From positions 1 through 47,010 of the forward strand of contig JAEWYD010000179.1 of the NCBI GenBank assembly GCA_023462275.1: 47,010 nt of DNA, written 5' to 3'. The DNA is from Actinomycetes bacterium. Lineage in GTDB: Bacteria; Actinomycetota; Actinomycetes; Actinomycetales; Cellulomonadaceae. The notes beneath the pieces are model-generated. The model saw only the letters and a list, made by a program, of their open reading frames with translations. It did not search any database and was not told the DNA's origin. The translations under genes were made by a program, and so were the position numbers. Every line of letters begins with the position of its first letter. Position 1 is the first letter of the stretch. Below are positions 23,599 through 30,785 of this stretch, piece after piece.

Positions 23599-25472
23599 GC
23601 CAGCCCATCGCGCACCGGAGGCCGCCTCGTCTTCGCGCGCCCATCGACGTGACCACGAAGCGGCAGCCCACAGACGAGGAGTTCGCCGATGCGTGCGCAG
23701 CGGTGGACTGGCTTGGTCCCGGCTTCCTCGTAGCGTTGTGCGCTGCGATCAACGAGGGCTTGGGCCGGCCTGGTTCCGTTCCGGCACGAGCTGTTCTCGT
23801 CGCGTGGATGCTGAACGCCTTCGAGGAGGGCTCGCGGGCCGAACACTCCGAGGTTGTCTCCCAGCTCGTCGCGTGCTCCGACAGCCAGTTGGAGCGGCTG
23901 GGCATGCAACGTCTCCCGGTCGGGCGTGCGTACCAGCGGGTCTGGGACAAGGCGGATCGGGTACTCAAGGCCTTGGAGCTCGGCTTCGACTTCCAGCACC
24001 ACTCGGTCACTGTTCGCGCCGACCTCGACTGGCTGGTGGAGGTGCTTCCCCATGCCGTCCTCCCGAGCGACCTCCCGTGGAGCCGCACGAGGAGCGTCGA
24101 CGGCACCGACTGGGAGACCTGCGGACGGTTCGTGACACCAAGCCAGGAGTACGACGGGGCGACCCCGCCGGACACCGACACCCCACTTGAGGACCACGCC
24201 AAGACCCTGACGAAGACTCGGCGGCGGCTCAAGGACAAGGTGGAGCTCGGCCCCGACGACCGTGCGATCTACACGACGGACGTGGACGCACGCGCCGGGC
24301 ATCGCAGCGCCAACAAGCAGCACCGGGCGGGCATCTACATCGGGTACGAGCTGCACCTCTCTGTCCAGGTCCGCGACTGCACCTATGCCGGTCACCCCGA
24401 CCAGCTGACCTACGGCGCGGACGTGCCGAACATCATCACCAGTGCGCGGCTGGTTCCCGCCGGTGCGCACCGGGGTCTCGCGGCGGTCCCGATGCTGCAG
24501 GCAGAGCGCGTGCCCGACCCCGGACACGGGCCCACGCCGGATCGCCGAGGCACACCGGTGCGCCTGGTCGTCTGGGACCGCGGCTACTCCCTGCTCTCCT
24601 TCGACAACGCCCACGGGCCGCTGCGACGGGAGGGCATCGACGTCGTCTTCGAGCTCACTGACGCGCAGCGCAAGCAGGTGCAGGTGCTCACCGACGTGGA
24701 CTGGATCGACGGCGCTCCCTTCAGCAAGTACACGCCCGCGCACTTGCGTGACCTGCCGCGAGCCGGCCGCAACGACTCCGCAGAAGAGCGCCGCAAGCTG
24801 CAGGCTCGCTACGACGAACGTGCGCGGTGGCGGTACTCCAACCACGGTCGCCCTGGTCCCGACGGCCGCCAGCGCCTGCGGTGCCCCTTCTGCGCCGGTC
24901 GCCTGCGCGGCAGCACACTGCGTCAGCGGAACGTCTCACAGAGCGCTCCCCTCGTAACGCTGCCTGAGGGCGTCGAGCGATGCTGTGGCGGCGTGATCAC
25001 AGTCGCGCCCGAGTACCTCACGCTTACCCAGGGGCTCGGCCTGATCTACGGGACCACCGCGTGGACCTTGGCGTACGGGCCTCGAGTCCTGGTCGAGACG
25101 GCCAACTCGCTCATGAAGGACAAGTACGCGGCGCTGAACCGCACCTACACGAAGCTCATGGGCCTGGCGAAGCGCAAGTTCGCCGTCGCGTTCCTGCTCG
25201 CGGGCGTCAACCGCCGCATCGTCAGGGCCTGGAAGGCCAAGCAGGCCGAGGCTCCTGCACACTCGAGGCGGCTTCAGCGGTACGACGAGGCGCTTACCAG
25301 CGCCGCCTCGACGTCGGCCGCCCGAGACTCGACCCGCCACCGCCCGCTCACGTCCGCGGCTGCGGCTGCGGCCGAGCGCAACGCAACCGCGCCACCTGGA
25401 CGCGTCGACGCCCCGGCGACCCGCGGTGCCCGAAGGCGATCGTCAGGGCCTCGGAGTCCGCTGTGTAGGTAG
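23595..25472 (+). CDS. DDE transposase-like protein with zinc-type insert
   Basis: A 625-residue protein with the three acidic residues expected of an RNase H-fold transposase of the IS4/IS1182 kind. The first Asp is in YTTDVDARAGHRS (about 227-230), followed by GIYIGYELHL. The second is in LVVWDRGYSLLSF (about 327), and Glu500 is in LVETANSLMKDKY. Between the second and third lies an insert with CPFC (about 429) and CC (about 463), a possible zinc site. The N-terminus (VLVAWMLNAFEEGSRAEHSE) resembles the helical start of such transposases. The last 80 residues are Ala/Ser/Arg rich. The start overlaps the stop of the upstream recombinase-like gene by four bases. No terminal inverted repeats or target duplications were found around the pair, so it may be domesticated or an uncommon element type. 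Confidence 0.65.
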   Translation: MSQPIAHRRPPRLRAPIDVTTKRQPTDEEFADACAAVDWLGPGFLVALCAAINEGLGRPGSVPARAVLVAWMLNAFEEGSRAEHSEVVSQLVACSDSQLERLGMQRLPVGRAYQRVWDKADRVLKALELGFDFQHHSVTVRADLDWLVEVLPHAVLPSDLPWSRTRSVDGTDWETCGRFVTPSQEYDGATPPDTDTPLEDHAKTLTKTRRRLKDKVELGPDDRAIYTTDVDARAGHRSANKQHRAGIYIGYELHLSVQVRDCTYAGHPDQLTYGADVPNIITSARLVPAGAHRGLAAVPMLQAERVPDPGHGPTPDRRGTPVRLVVWDRGYSLLSFDNAHGPLRREGIDVVFELTDAQRKQVQVLTDVDWIDGAPFSKYTPAHLRDLPRAGRNDSAEERRKLQARYDERARWRYSNHGRPGPDGRQRLRCPFCAGRLRGSTLRQRNVSQSAPLVTLPEGVERCCGGVITVAPEYLTLTQGLGLIYGTTAWTLAYGPRVLVETANSLMKDKYAALNRTYTKLMGLAKRKFAVAFLLAGVNRRIVRAWKAKQAEAPAHSRRLQRYDEALTSAASTSAARDSTRHRPLTSAAAAAAERNATAPPGRVDAPATRGARRRSSGPRSPLCR

Positions 25473-25512
25473 CGCACTCGCGCGTCCCGAACCACCCATC
25501 AGCCCGACCTCA

Positions 25513-25537
25513 GCCCCACGTCCTCGAGACGTGGGGC
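25513..25537. terminator. Perfect 10-bp hairpin after the DDE gene
   Basis: GCCCCACGTC (25513-25522), loop CTCGA, GACGTGGGGC (25528-25537), 40 bp beyond the stop at 25472. Likely the terminator of the two-gene transcript. The rest of 25473-25715 shows no gene. Confidence 0.6.
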
Positions 25538-25715
25538 CGATCGGCGTGCGCGGAGGGCACCTCGACGATGCAGCGGTCTTGAGCCGGAGGCGCGAAGCGG
25601 CCGGGAACGCGACCGTCGAGCCCCCGACGAGGTGGTCCGGGCCGTCTTCGGCCCGATGGCGTCCGTCCGACGGTCGAAACCGAAACCTCGGTGGCCTGGA
25701 AACCGGAACCAGCTG

Positions 25716-25759
25716 TGGAGCGGGTGACGGGAATCGAACCCGCGCTCTCAGCTTGGGAA
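25716..25759 (-). repeat. Distal attachment site: tRNA-Gly 3' fragment
   Basis: A 44-bp exact copy of 40122-40165. Only the 3' half of the tRNA is present here; the sequence diverges beyond 25759, inside the anticodon stem-loop, so it is not a functional tRNA. The reading direction is as in the intact gene. Confidence 0.92.
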
Positions 25760-25865
25760 TCGGACTCCGTCGCGTTTCCGCGCCCTGGTTGGGAAGCGAA
25801 ACTGCTGGTCAGGCGCTTGCGAGCCTACACGGAGATGAACCGAGAGGCACAGATCTGAACCTCCT

Positions 25866-25882
25866 TATGGCACGTTATGGCA
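25866..25882. promoter_or_regulatory. Tandem TATGGCACGT motif, candidate integrase/excisionase arm site
   Basis: TATGGCACGTTATGGCA occurs here, 107 bp inside the left boundary, and again at 40034-40050, 72 bp inside the right boundary, in the same orientation. Each site is two copies of a 10-bp unit, one helical turn apart, as expected for arm-type binding sites. Confidence 0.55.
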
Positions 25883-25948
25883 TGCCACTCGGGGCTGACT
25901 CTGTCCGTTCTGGGAGCGCTACCGGCAAGCAGGGGTGCGTCTAGGAAG

Positions 25949-25979
25949 CGAACATACGTTCGACCTGATCTGTTACGCT
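25949..25979 (+). promoter_or_regulatory. LexA (SOS) box overlapping a promoter for the methyltransferase gene
   Basis: CGAACATACGTTCG (25949-25962) fits the Gram-positive/actinobacterial LexA consensus CGAACRNRYGTTCG at every position. An extended -10, TGTTACGCT (TG at 25971-25972, TACGCT at 25974-25979), lies 11 bp downstream, so the box covers the -35 region and bound LexA should block RNA polymerase. The first gene downstream is the methyltransferase, start 26093. Confidence 0.65.
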
Positions 25980-26006
25980 CCCCCTGAGAGCGACACGCCG
26001 CAGGAC

Positions 26007-26028
26007 ACTAGCTGAACCTTGAGCTAGT
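26007..26028. promoter_or_regulatory. Inverted repeat in the methyltransferase leader
   Basis: ACTAGCT (26007-26013) and AGCTAGT (26022-26028) are perfect inverse copies with an 8-bp spacer, 65 bp upstream of the start at 26093 and just after the SOS-box promoter. It could be an operator, for example for self-control by the methyltransferase, or an RNA hairpin. Confidence 0.4.
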
Positions 26029-26092
26029 TGGTAGCGTGTCGGTTGCGGCAGACACGAGGCACTCGGTGTGCCAGGGACATGGGAGACACGCG

Positions 26093-27454
26093 GTGGCAGC
26101 TCCAGCGTTCACGTTCGCGGACCTCTTCGCCGGCGTGGGCGGCTTCCATGCGGCACTTGCCACCTTCGGCGGTGAGTGCAAGTACGCCGTGGAGATCGAC
26201 CCCGAGGCGGCCGCCGTCTACGAGCTCAATTGGGGTCGGAGCGCGCTCGGGGACGTGACGAAGGACGCGAACGAGGACGGTGTGACCGTCCCCCCGACGA
26301 CTGTCCTCGCAGCGGGGTTTCCTTGCCAGACGTTCAGCAAGTCCGGTGCCCAGCGGGGGATGGACGAGGCGCGAGGCACTCTCTTCTGGAATGTAGCTCG
26401 GGTGATTGAGGCCAACCGCCCTCCCGTCGTCCTCCTCGAGAACGTCCGCAACCTGGTCGGACCGAGGCACCGTCACGAGTGGGAGACGATCGTCCGCACA
26501 CTCCGAGAGCTCGGGTATCGCGTTTCGGACGAGCCGTCGATCATGTCTCCGCACTGGCTACCTCTTGAGAAGGGCGGCCGCCCCCAGGTTCGCGAGCGGG
26601 TCTTCATTACCGCGTCGTACGACCCCGACGGTGCCACCGAGGGGCTTCCGGTGCGCCCGGCAATCGTTGATCGCGACCTTCGGGCAGGTGAGGAGTGGGA
26701 CCTGGAGTCCGACCTGCCGCTCGATGACGACCACCATGTCTCGGGCTGTGACCTCAGCGCGGACGAGCGGTACTGGATCGACGCTTGGAACGAGTGGGTC
26801 GAGATGATGTGGGGTGTAGTGGGCGGCGCCCCCCACGCGCGGCTCCCCGGGCACCCGATCTGGGTCGACGCGTGGGTCCGCAACGACGACCTAAGGATTC
26901 CCGTCGGCACGCCCGCCTGGAAGGCGAACTTCCTGCGCAAGAACGCTGACCTGTACACAAGGCATCAGGTGGACTTCGACGCGTGGGTCGAGCGGTGGGG
27001 CGTGAAGACCGAACGCTTCCCCGCCTCCCGCCGCAAGTTCGAGTGGCAGGCCCAGAGCACTCCGCGGTTGTGGGATTGCGTCATGCACTTGAGACCATCC
27101 GGGATCCGCGCCAAGCGTCCGACCTACCTCCCTGCCCTCGTCGCCATCACCCAGACCAGCATCGTGGGCCCACGCGAGCGTCGTATCTCCCCACGTGAAG
27201 CGGCACGGCTGCAGGGCCTGCCGGAGTGGTTCTCCTTCGGGGGGCAGCTCGACGCGGCGAGCTACCGACAGATGGGAAACGGCGTCAACGTTGGCGTCGT
27301 GGCGCATGTCCTGCGCGAGCATGTCCGCCGCGACGAGGAGTTGCTCAAGAAGACCGCCCCGGAGTTGGTCACGGCGGTGCTTGATGACGGCTACACGAGC
27401 CCCGATGACGTCCTCGAGGCAATGGAGCCCTCCCGCGGGCTCAACGCCGGCTGA
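26093..27454 (+). CDS. DNA (cytosine-5)-methyltransferase, Dcm type
   Basis: A 453-residue C5-cytosine methyltransferase. Motif I is FADLFAGVGGF (residues 8-18), motif IV is GFPCQTFSKSG with the catalytic Cys78, motif VI is LLENVRN (Glu116), motif VIII lies in QVRERVFIT, and motif X is YRQMGNGVNVGVVAHVL. The region between VIII and IX, about 150-320, is the target-recognition domain. The GTG at 26093 was chosen because GGGAG lies 7 nt upstream and motif I then falls at the usual place; a longer GTG start at 26036 adds 19 residues without a ribosome site. The 3' end overlaps the convergent nuclease gene by 14 bp. With that nuclease and Vsr it makes a type II R-M set. A LexA-type box covers its promoter, which would tie expression to DNA damage. 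Confidence 0.92.
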   Translation: MAAPAFTFADLFAGVGGFHAALATFGGECKYAVEIDPEAAAVYELNWGRSALGDVTKDANEDGVTVPPTTVLAAGFPCQTFSKSGAQRGMDEARGTLFWNVARVIEANRPPVVLLENVRNLVGPRHRHEWETIVRTLRELGYRVSDEPSIMSPHWLPLEKGGRPQVRERVFITASYDPDGATEGLPVRPAIVDRDLRAGEEWDLESDLPLDDDHHVSGCDLSADERYWIDAWNEWVEMMWGVVGGAPHARLPGHPIWVDAWVRNDDLRIPVGTPAWKANFLRKNADLYTRHQVDFDAWVERWGVKTERFPASRRKFEWQAQSTPRLWDCVMHLRPSGIRAKRPTYLPALVAITQTSIVGPRERRISPREAARLQGLPEWFSFGGQLDAASYRQMGNGVNVGVVAHVLREHVRRDEELLKKTAPELVTAVLDDGYTSPDDVLEAMEPSRGLNAG

Positions 27455-28232
27455 GGGCTGCGACCAGCGCGCGGAACGTCTCCACGTCGATCGTTCCGGC
27501 ATCCCTAAGTGCCGCGAGCCGCTGGACTTCATCGCTGACGCTGCCCTGCGGCGGCTCGGCGGCAATGAACATCCCCGACAGCCTCGGAAAGCGCTCCGGC
27601 GTGATGATCGTCTTGGCGTACGAGAGGAAGGGGTTCTCTCGCCCACGGCCTTCGTTCGCAGGTGCGCTGAGTACGGCGACACACTCAGGGTGCGCGCTCG
27701 CATGGGCCCTCACGGCGCTCCAGGGGATGATGAAAGCGTCGGCGTTCTGCTTGCCCCGGGACGTCACCTCGTGATGCAGGTCAGGGTGCACAAATACGAG
27801 GCCCGGAAGGTTTGGTGACACGAACACCGTCGGCGTGTCGAAGCCCTTTCCCGAGCCGCCAAGGCCGTTGCTAATCCGCCACTCGCTACCCTTGCCCGCC
27901 GACTGCGACTTGACCGACCAGAGGCCTCGAGACGCCTCCTGCAACTCGAGCAGGTCGAAGCCGCGCTGACCGTGCCCGCCCGGGACTGTGAGGGCACCGA
28001 TCGACCAGGCGGCCGCTGCGATAATCCACTCGACGGCGCCGCCGACGACGAACCGGTTTCCCGGGTCGCTCGGGTTCACGCGGTCGACATTGAGCCGCAG
28101 TGCTGCCTCCACCTCGCTGCGAAGGCCCGAGTCGCCTGCGAGTGCGTCCCTCAGTTGGTCGAATGGTTCAGAGCCGGAGGACGGTGCCGCCCATGCAAGG
28201 TCGAACGTGGGATGTCGCGGGGGCTTGACCAT
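27441..28232 (-). CDS. Probable type II restriction endonuclease with SHOCT-like C-terminus
   Basis: A 263-residue protein convergent with, and overlapping by 14 bp, the 5mC methyltransferase, the usual arrangement of a cognate nuclease. A PD-(D/E)XK-like core can be seen: GFDLLEL with Asp93 and LWSVKSQ with Lys108 (D-x12-SVK), preceded by VVGGAVEWIIAAAAWSIGAL. A Glu at 68 may complete the site. The last 30 residues, QRLAALRDAGTIDVETFRAL, match the pattern of a SHOCT motif, a short C-terminal helical pair often found on multimeric proteins; this is unusual on a restriction enzyme. The recognition sequence cannot be deduced. It is the last gene of the leftward run vsr-nuclease, 45 bp after vsr. 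Identification rests on context plus a weak catalytic motif. Confidence 0.68.
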   Translation of the reverse strand: MVKPPRHPTFDLAWAAPSSGSEPFDQLRDALAGDSGLRSEVEAALRLNVDRVNPSDPGNRFVVGGAVEWIIAAAAWSIGALTVPGGHGQRGFDLLELQEASRGLWSVKSQSAGKGSEWRISNGLGGSGKGFDTPTVFVSPNLPGLVFVHPDLHHEVTSRGKQNADAFIIPWSAVRAHASAHPECVAVLSAPANEGRGRENPFLSYAKTIITPERFPRLSGMFIAAEPPQGSVSDEVQRLAALRDAGTIDVETFRALVAALSRR

Positions 28233-28277
28233 GCCTTCGACCCTACTGATCTGCTTCGTCGGTTGTGCGGCACCGCG

Positions 28278-28700
28278 CTACTCACGAGTGGCAACCTCGC
28301 GCACCCGGCCGACCGCCGCGGCAACGTCTGAAGCGATCTCGTGCTCCCAGATCCGGACGACGGTCCAGCCGGCCGCGCGTGCGAGCTCGCTGGAGCGCAC
28401 ATCCCTCTCGGCGTTCCGCTGGATCTTCATCGCCCAGAGCGACGCATTGGGTCCGGTCCACGGCGTGCGGCGCCCGTGCTCAGGGCATCCGTGCCAGAAG
28501 CAGCCGTCAACGAAGACTGCGATCCGGTACCGCGGCAAGACGAGGTCCGGCGTGCAGCCCTTGGCGACGCGCCGCTGAAGGCGGAACCGGAAACCGGCGG
28601 CGTGCAGTGCGCGTCGCAGGGCGATCTCGGGGGCCGTGTCGGTCTTGCGCCGGCGGGCAAGGTGCGTGCCCGCCGAGGTTGACACCCACTTGCCCTCCAC
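28278..28700 (-). CDS. vsr: Very short patch repair endonuclease (Vsr)
   Basis: A 140-residue Vsr-family nuclease. It nicks DNA 5' of the T in T:G mismatches that arise when 5-methylcytosine deaminates at methylated sites, so it is the usual companion of a Dcm-type enzyme. Seen: RRRKTDTAPEIALRRALHAA at the start, Asp52 in TPDLVLPRYRIAVFVDGCFW, HGCPEH (His70 and His75) with the family's Cys/His pattern for zinc, and KIQRNAERDVRS with Asp100. These match the family in order and spacing and the length is normal. It is 45 bp upstream of the nuclease gene and 53 bp after the DUF262 gene in the same direction. Confidence 0.93.
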   Translation of the reverse strand: MEGKWVSTSAGTHLARRRKTDTAPEIALRRALHAAGFRFRLQRRVAKGCTPDLVLPRYRIAVFVDGCFWHGCPEHGRRTPWTGPNASLWAMKIQRNAERDVRSSELARAAGWTVVRIWEHEIASDVAAAVGRVREVATRE

Positions 28701-28753
28701 TGGTCCAGGCTACGCAGGCTCGCTGCGTCGAGACGCCTCAGGTGGATCGGCAG

Positions 28754-30460
28754 TCAGGCAGTCACCGCCGACCATGGTCCGGCGAGCGCGGCCGCTGCAA
28801 GACGTGCACCCCGCGCTTGGATCTCCGCTGGGCCCCAGTCATCACAGTCGAGAATGTCCCCAAGGTCGTACAGGTGGCGACTCTTCGCCAGGATTGCCTT
28901 CTTCTGGGCAAAGGACTTGTTGTCAAGTTGGCCGTTGAGGTCTTCGTCGATATACAGGAGGTTGCCAACCTGGCCAACGATGGAAGGCCTCACGCCGCTC
29001 GAGATCGCCTCTTGGGGGAGTATGTGCTCGATCGTGGGGCGCGCCGGGCGGTGGTCTTGCGTGGACTCGTGGAGTCCGCGCAAGACGTACTGCACCAGCT
29101 TCTTGTCTCGAGTGAGCTGATTGGTGAAGACCAGACGTTCCGGAAATGCGGCAAGGAATATCTCGGGCTCCGGCACGCTTCTCGCGAGCGCGGTCCGGCA
29201 CTCCTTCAACACCTTGGCTCGAGCGTTCTCATCCTGCGCCCGCGAGAGTTCCCTTGCGTACCGCGCATACATTCCGCTGACGCCGCCACTGCTGCTCCTT
29301 GCTACGATTGCCGTGGTCTGGAAGTGGAAGCGCTCGATCGCGGTGAACGTCAGGCGAAGTTGCTTGATCCGGAGATTCCCATCGCGACGCGTCCTCAGCA
29401 TCGAGAGGAGTAGCGGAGCTGGCTGCGTGACGTCGAAGAGGTCGAGGGCGGCGAGCGCGTCTCGGATGGCGATCTCTTCCGGACCCCAGGTGATGCTTCC
29501 CGGTTCGTGGAGCAGTCGGTAGAGAGGCGCGTCTCGTGAGATGGACTCGAGCCGTGCAAGCGCTTGGTCCTTGGTGCGGATCTTCTCGCGGATGGCACGG
29601 AACAACTTCTTCTTGGCCACGTAATCTTCTTGCGACAACCACCAGTGCTGGATATAGGTATCAGCGTCAATAGTCGGCGAGGCTTCATCCAAGTACCGCC
29701 GCATCGCATCCCACCTGTCACGGGCGCCGTCGGCACGTGCGTTCCGGACCCTGATTCTGTTTAGGATGTGATTCTTCAGGAGGTCTGCGACCGCGAGGTC
29801 TTTACCACGGCTATTGAGTGTCTCGAAGACTACATATGCGTCGTCTTCATTGCCGAGGTTGACCCAAATGACACGCAAGGCAAGCACGCGATCGCGGATG
29901 TCGCGCAGGGTTGCGAGCGTAGACTTCCTCGTTGGCGTGGGTCCGGCAGTGTTGATTGTGGATTCCAACTTGGTGACCAACCAAGTTCGGGCCGCCCGAA
30001 GGTTCCGCTCGTTCGCACTGGTCGCCTGGACGGACTCGTCGGAGGTGAACGAGAGGATGCGGCGATTCAAGTACGGCGTCGGGTCCTCCGTCTGGAGAAC
30101 AAACCGCAGTTCATTGTTGCGGTCCGCTCGCTCCAAGAGCCCCTGTATCCCGCGGGCGAGTTGCTCCTCACCGAGAGCGAGGAACCTGTCCCGCAAAACG
30201 GACAGGAGAATTGTTATGGTCGTCATGCGTTGCTGACCGTCTACAACGTAGGCAAGGTCGGCGTCCTCACCTTTGCTCCAGCCGACCATTGGGCCGACGA
30301 AGTATCCCTGAGGGTTGTCCTCGATAGCGTCACGCCAGAGCTCTTCGAGGTTCTCCGTCTCCCAGCTGTAGGGTCGCTGGAAGCGCGGGATTGAGTAGTA
30401 GCGTCTCCTGAGCAACTCCTCGATAGAGTATCGGTACGGCTGGAAGTCCAGAGCTGCCAT
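28754..30460 (-). CDS. DUF262/DUF1524 protein, GmrSD-like modification-dependent restriction enzyme
   Basis: A 568-residue protein with the two halves of the GmrSD type fused in one chain. The N-terminal DUF262 (ParB-like, NTP-using) domain has IPRFQRPYSWE (24-34) and VVDGQQRMTT (72-81, with the DGQQR signature). The middle is helical (FETLNSRGKDLAVADLLKNH near 215). The C-terminal DUF1524 HNH nuclease has TIEHILPQE near 475 and GNLLYIDEDLNGQLDNKSF, with His and Asn in the expected order. Known members cut DNA carrying modified bases such as glucosyl-hydroxymethylcytosine; relatives include BrxU and SspE. The ATG is confirmed by position, with the DUF262 motif starting at the usual distance. 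It lies 33 bp after the excisionase-like gene, so it is probably cotranscribed with the relaxase. Confidence 0.88.
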   Translation of the reverse strand: MAALDFQPYRYSIEELLRRRYYSIPRFQRPYSWETENLEELWRDAIEDNPQGYFVGPMVGWSKGEDADLAYVVDGQQRMTTITILLSVLRDRFLALGEEQLARGIQGLLERADRNNELRFVLQTEDPTPYLNRRILSFTSDESVQATSANERNLRAARTWLVTKLESTINTAGPTPTRKSTLATLRDIRDRVLALRVIWVNLGNEDDAYVVFETLNSRGKDLAVADLLKNHILNRIRVRNARADGARDRWDAMRRYLDEASPTIDADTYIQHWWLSQEDYVAKKKLFRAIREKIRTKDQALARLESISRDAPLYRLLHEPGSITWGPEEIAIRDALAALDLFDVTQPAPLLLSMLRTRRDGNLRIKQLRLTFTAIERFHFQTTAIVARSSSGGVSGMYARYARELSRAQDENARAKVLKECRTALARSVPEPEIFLAAFPERLVFTNQLTRDKKLVQYVLRGLHESTQDHRPARPTIEHILPQEAISSGVRPSIVGQVGNLLYIDEDLNGQLDNKSFAQKKAILAKSRHLYDLGDILDCDDWGPAEIQARGARLAAAALAGPWSAVTA

Positions 30461-30493
30461 GCATGGAGGCTCGCACAGCTTACCCCTCGCGCC

Positions 30494-30760
30494 CTACGGG
30501 GACACGCGCCCTGGTGGCCGAAGCGAGACTGCCCGAGCCGATGGCCTTGCGTCGACTCGAGGTACGACGCGCGCTGGGCGGAGGAGTGCCTCGAGATCCG
30601 TGCGGCGGATGCGGACGACACGGGCGCCGACCTTGACTGCGCGGAGGTCGCCGTCGGCGATGAGCTTGCGGATGAAGCGCTCCGTGACAGCGAGCTCGTC
30701 GGCGGCCTCGGCGACTGTCAGGAACGGCCGACCCGACGGGCCGGTGGCGATGGCGGACAT
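30494..30760 (-). CDS. Excisionase-family DNA-binding protein (helix-turn-helix)
   Basis: An 88-residue protein with an HTH_17/MerR-like domain: FLTVAEAADELAVTERFI (13-30) is the winged-helix recognition region, followed by RKLIADGDLRAVKVG and RIRRTDLEALLRP, the standard wing of excisionase-like proteins. A basic, Arg/Pro-rich tail follows. AAGGAG lies 4-5 nt before the ATG at 30760. It is 25 bp after the relaxase stop in the same direction. On integrative elements such proteins direct the integrase toward excision; here it lies 7.8 kb from the integrase gene, but the paired TATGGCACGT sites at both ends are possible targets. It may equally regulate transcription of the relaxase run. Confidence 0.8.
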   Translation of the reverse strand: MSAIATGPSGRPFLTVAEAADELAVTERFIRKLIADGDLRAVKVGARVVRIRRTDLEALLRPARVVPRVDARPSARAVSLRPPGRVSP

Positions 30761-30785
30761 GGCGCTCCTTCGGGTGCTCGGCTCG

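Noticed and set aside
22417..25472. Simple insertion sequence with terminal inverted repeats
   Set aside because: I could not find matching inverted ends or a target duplication around the two genes by eye; a systematic search might still find them.
26036..26092. Longer start of the methyltransferase at the GTG at 26036
   Set aside because: It lacks a ribosome site and would add 19 residues before motif I, whereas the GTG at 26093 has GGGAG at the right distance.
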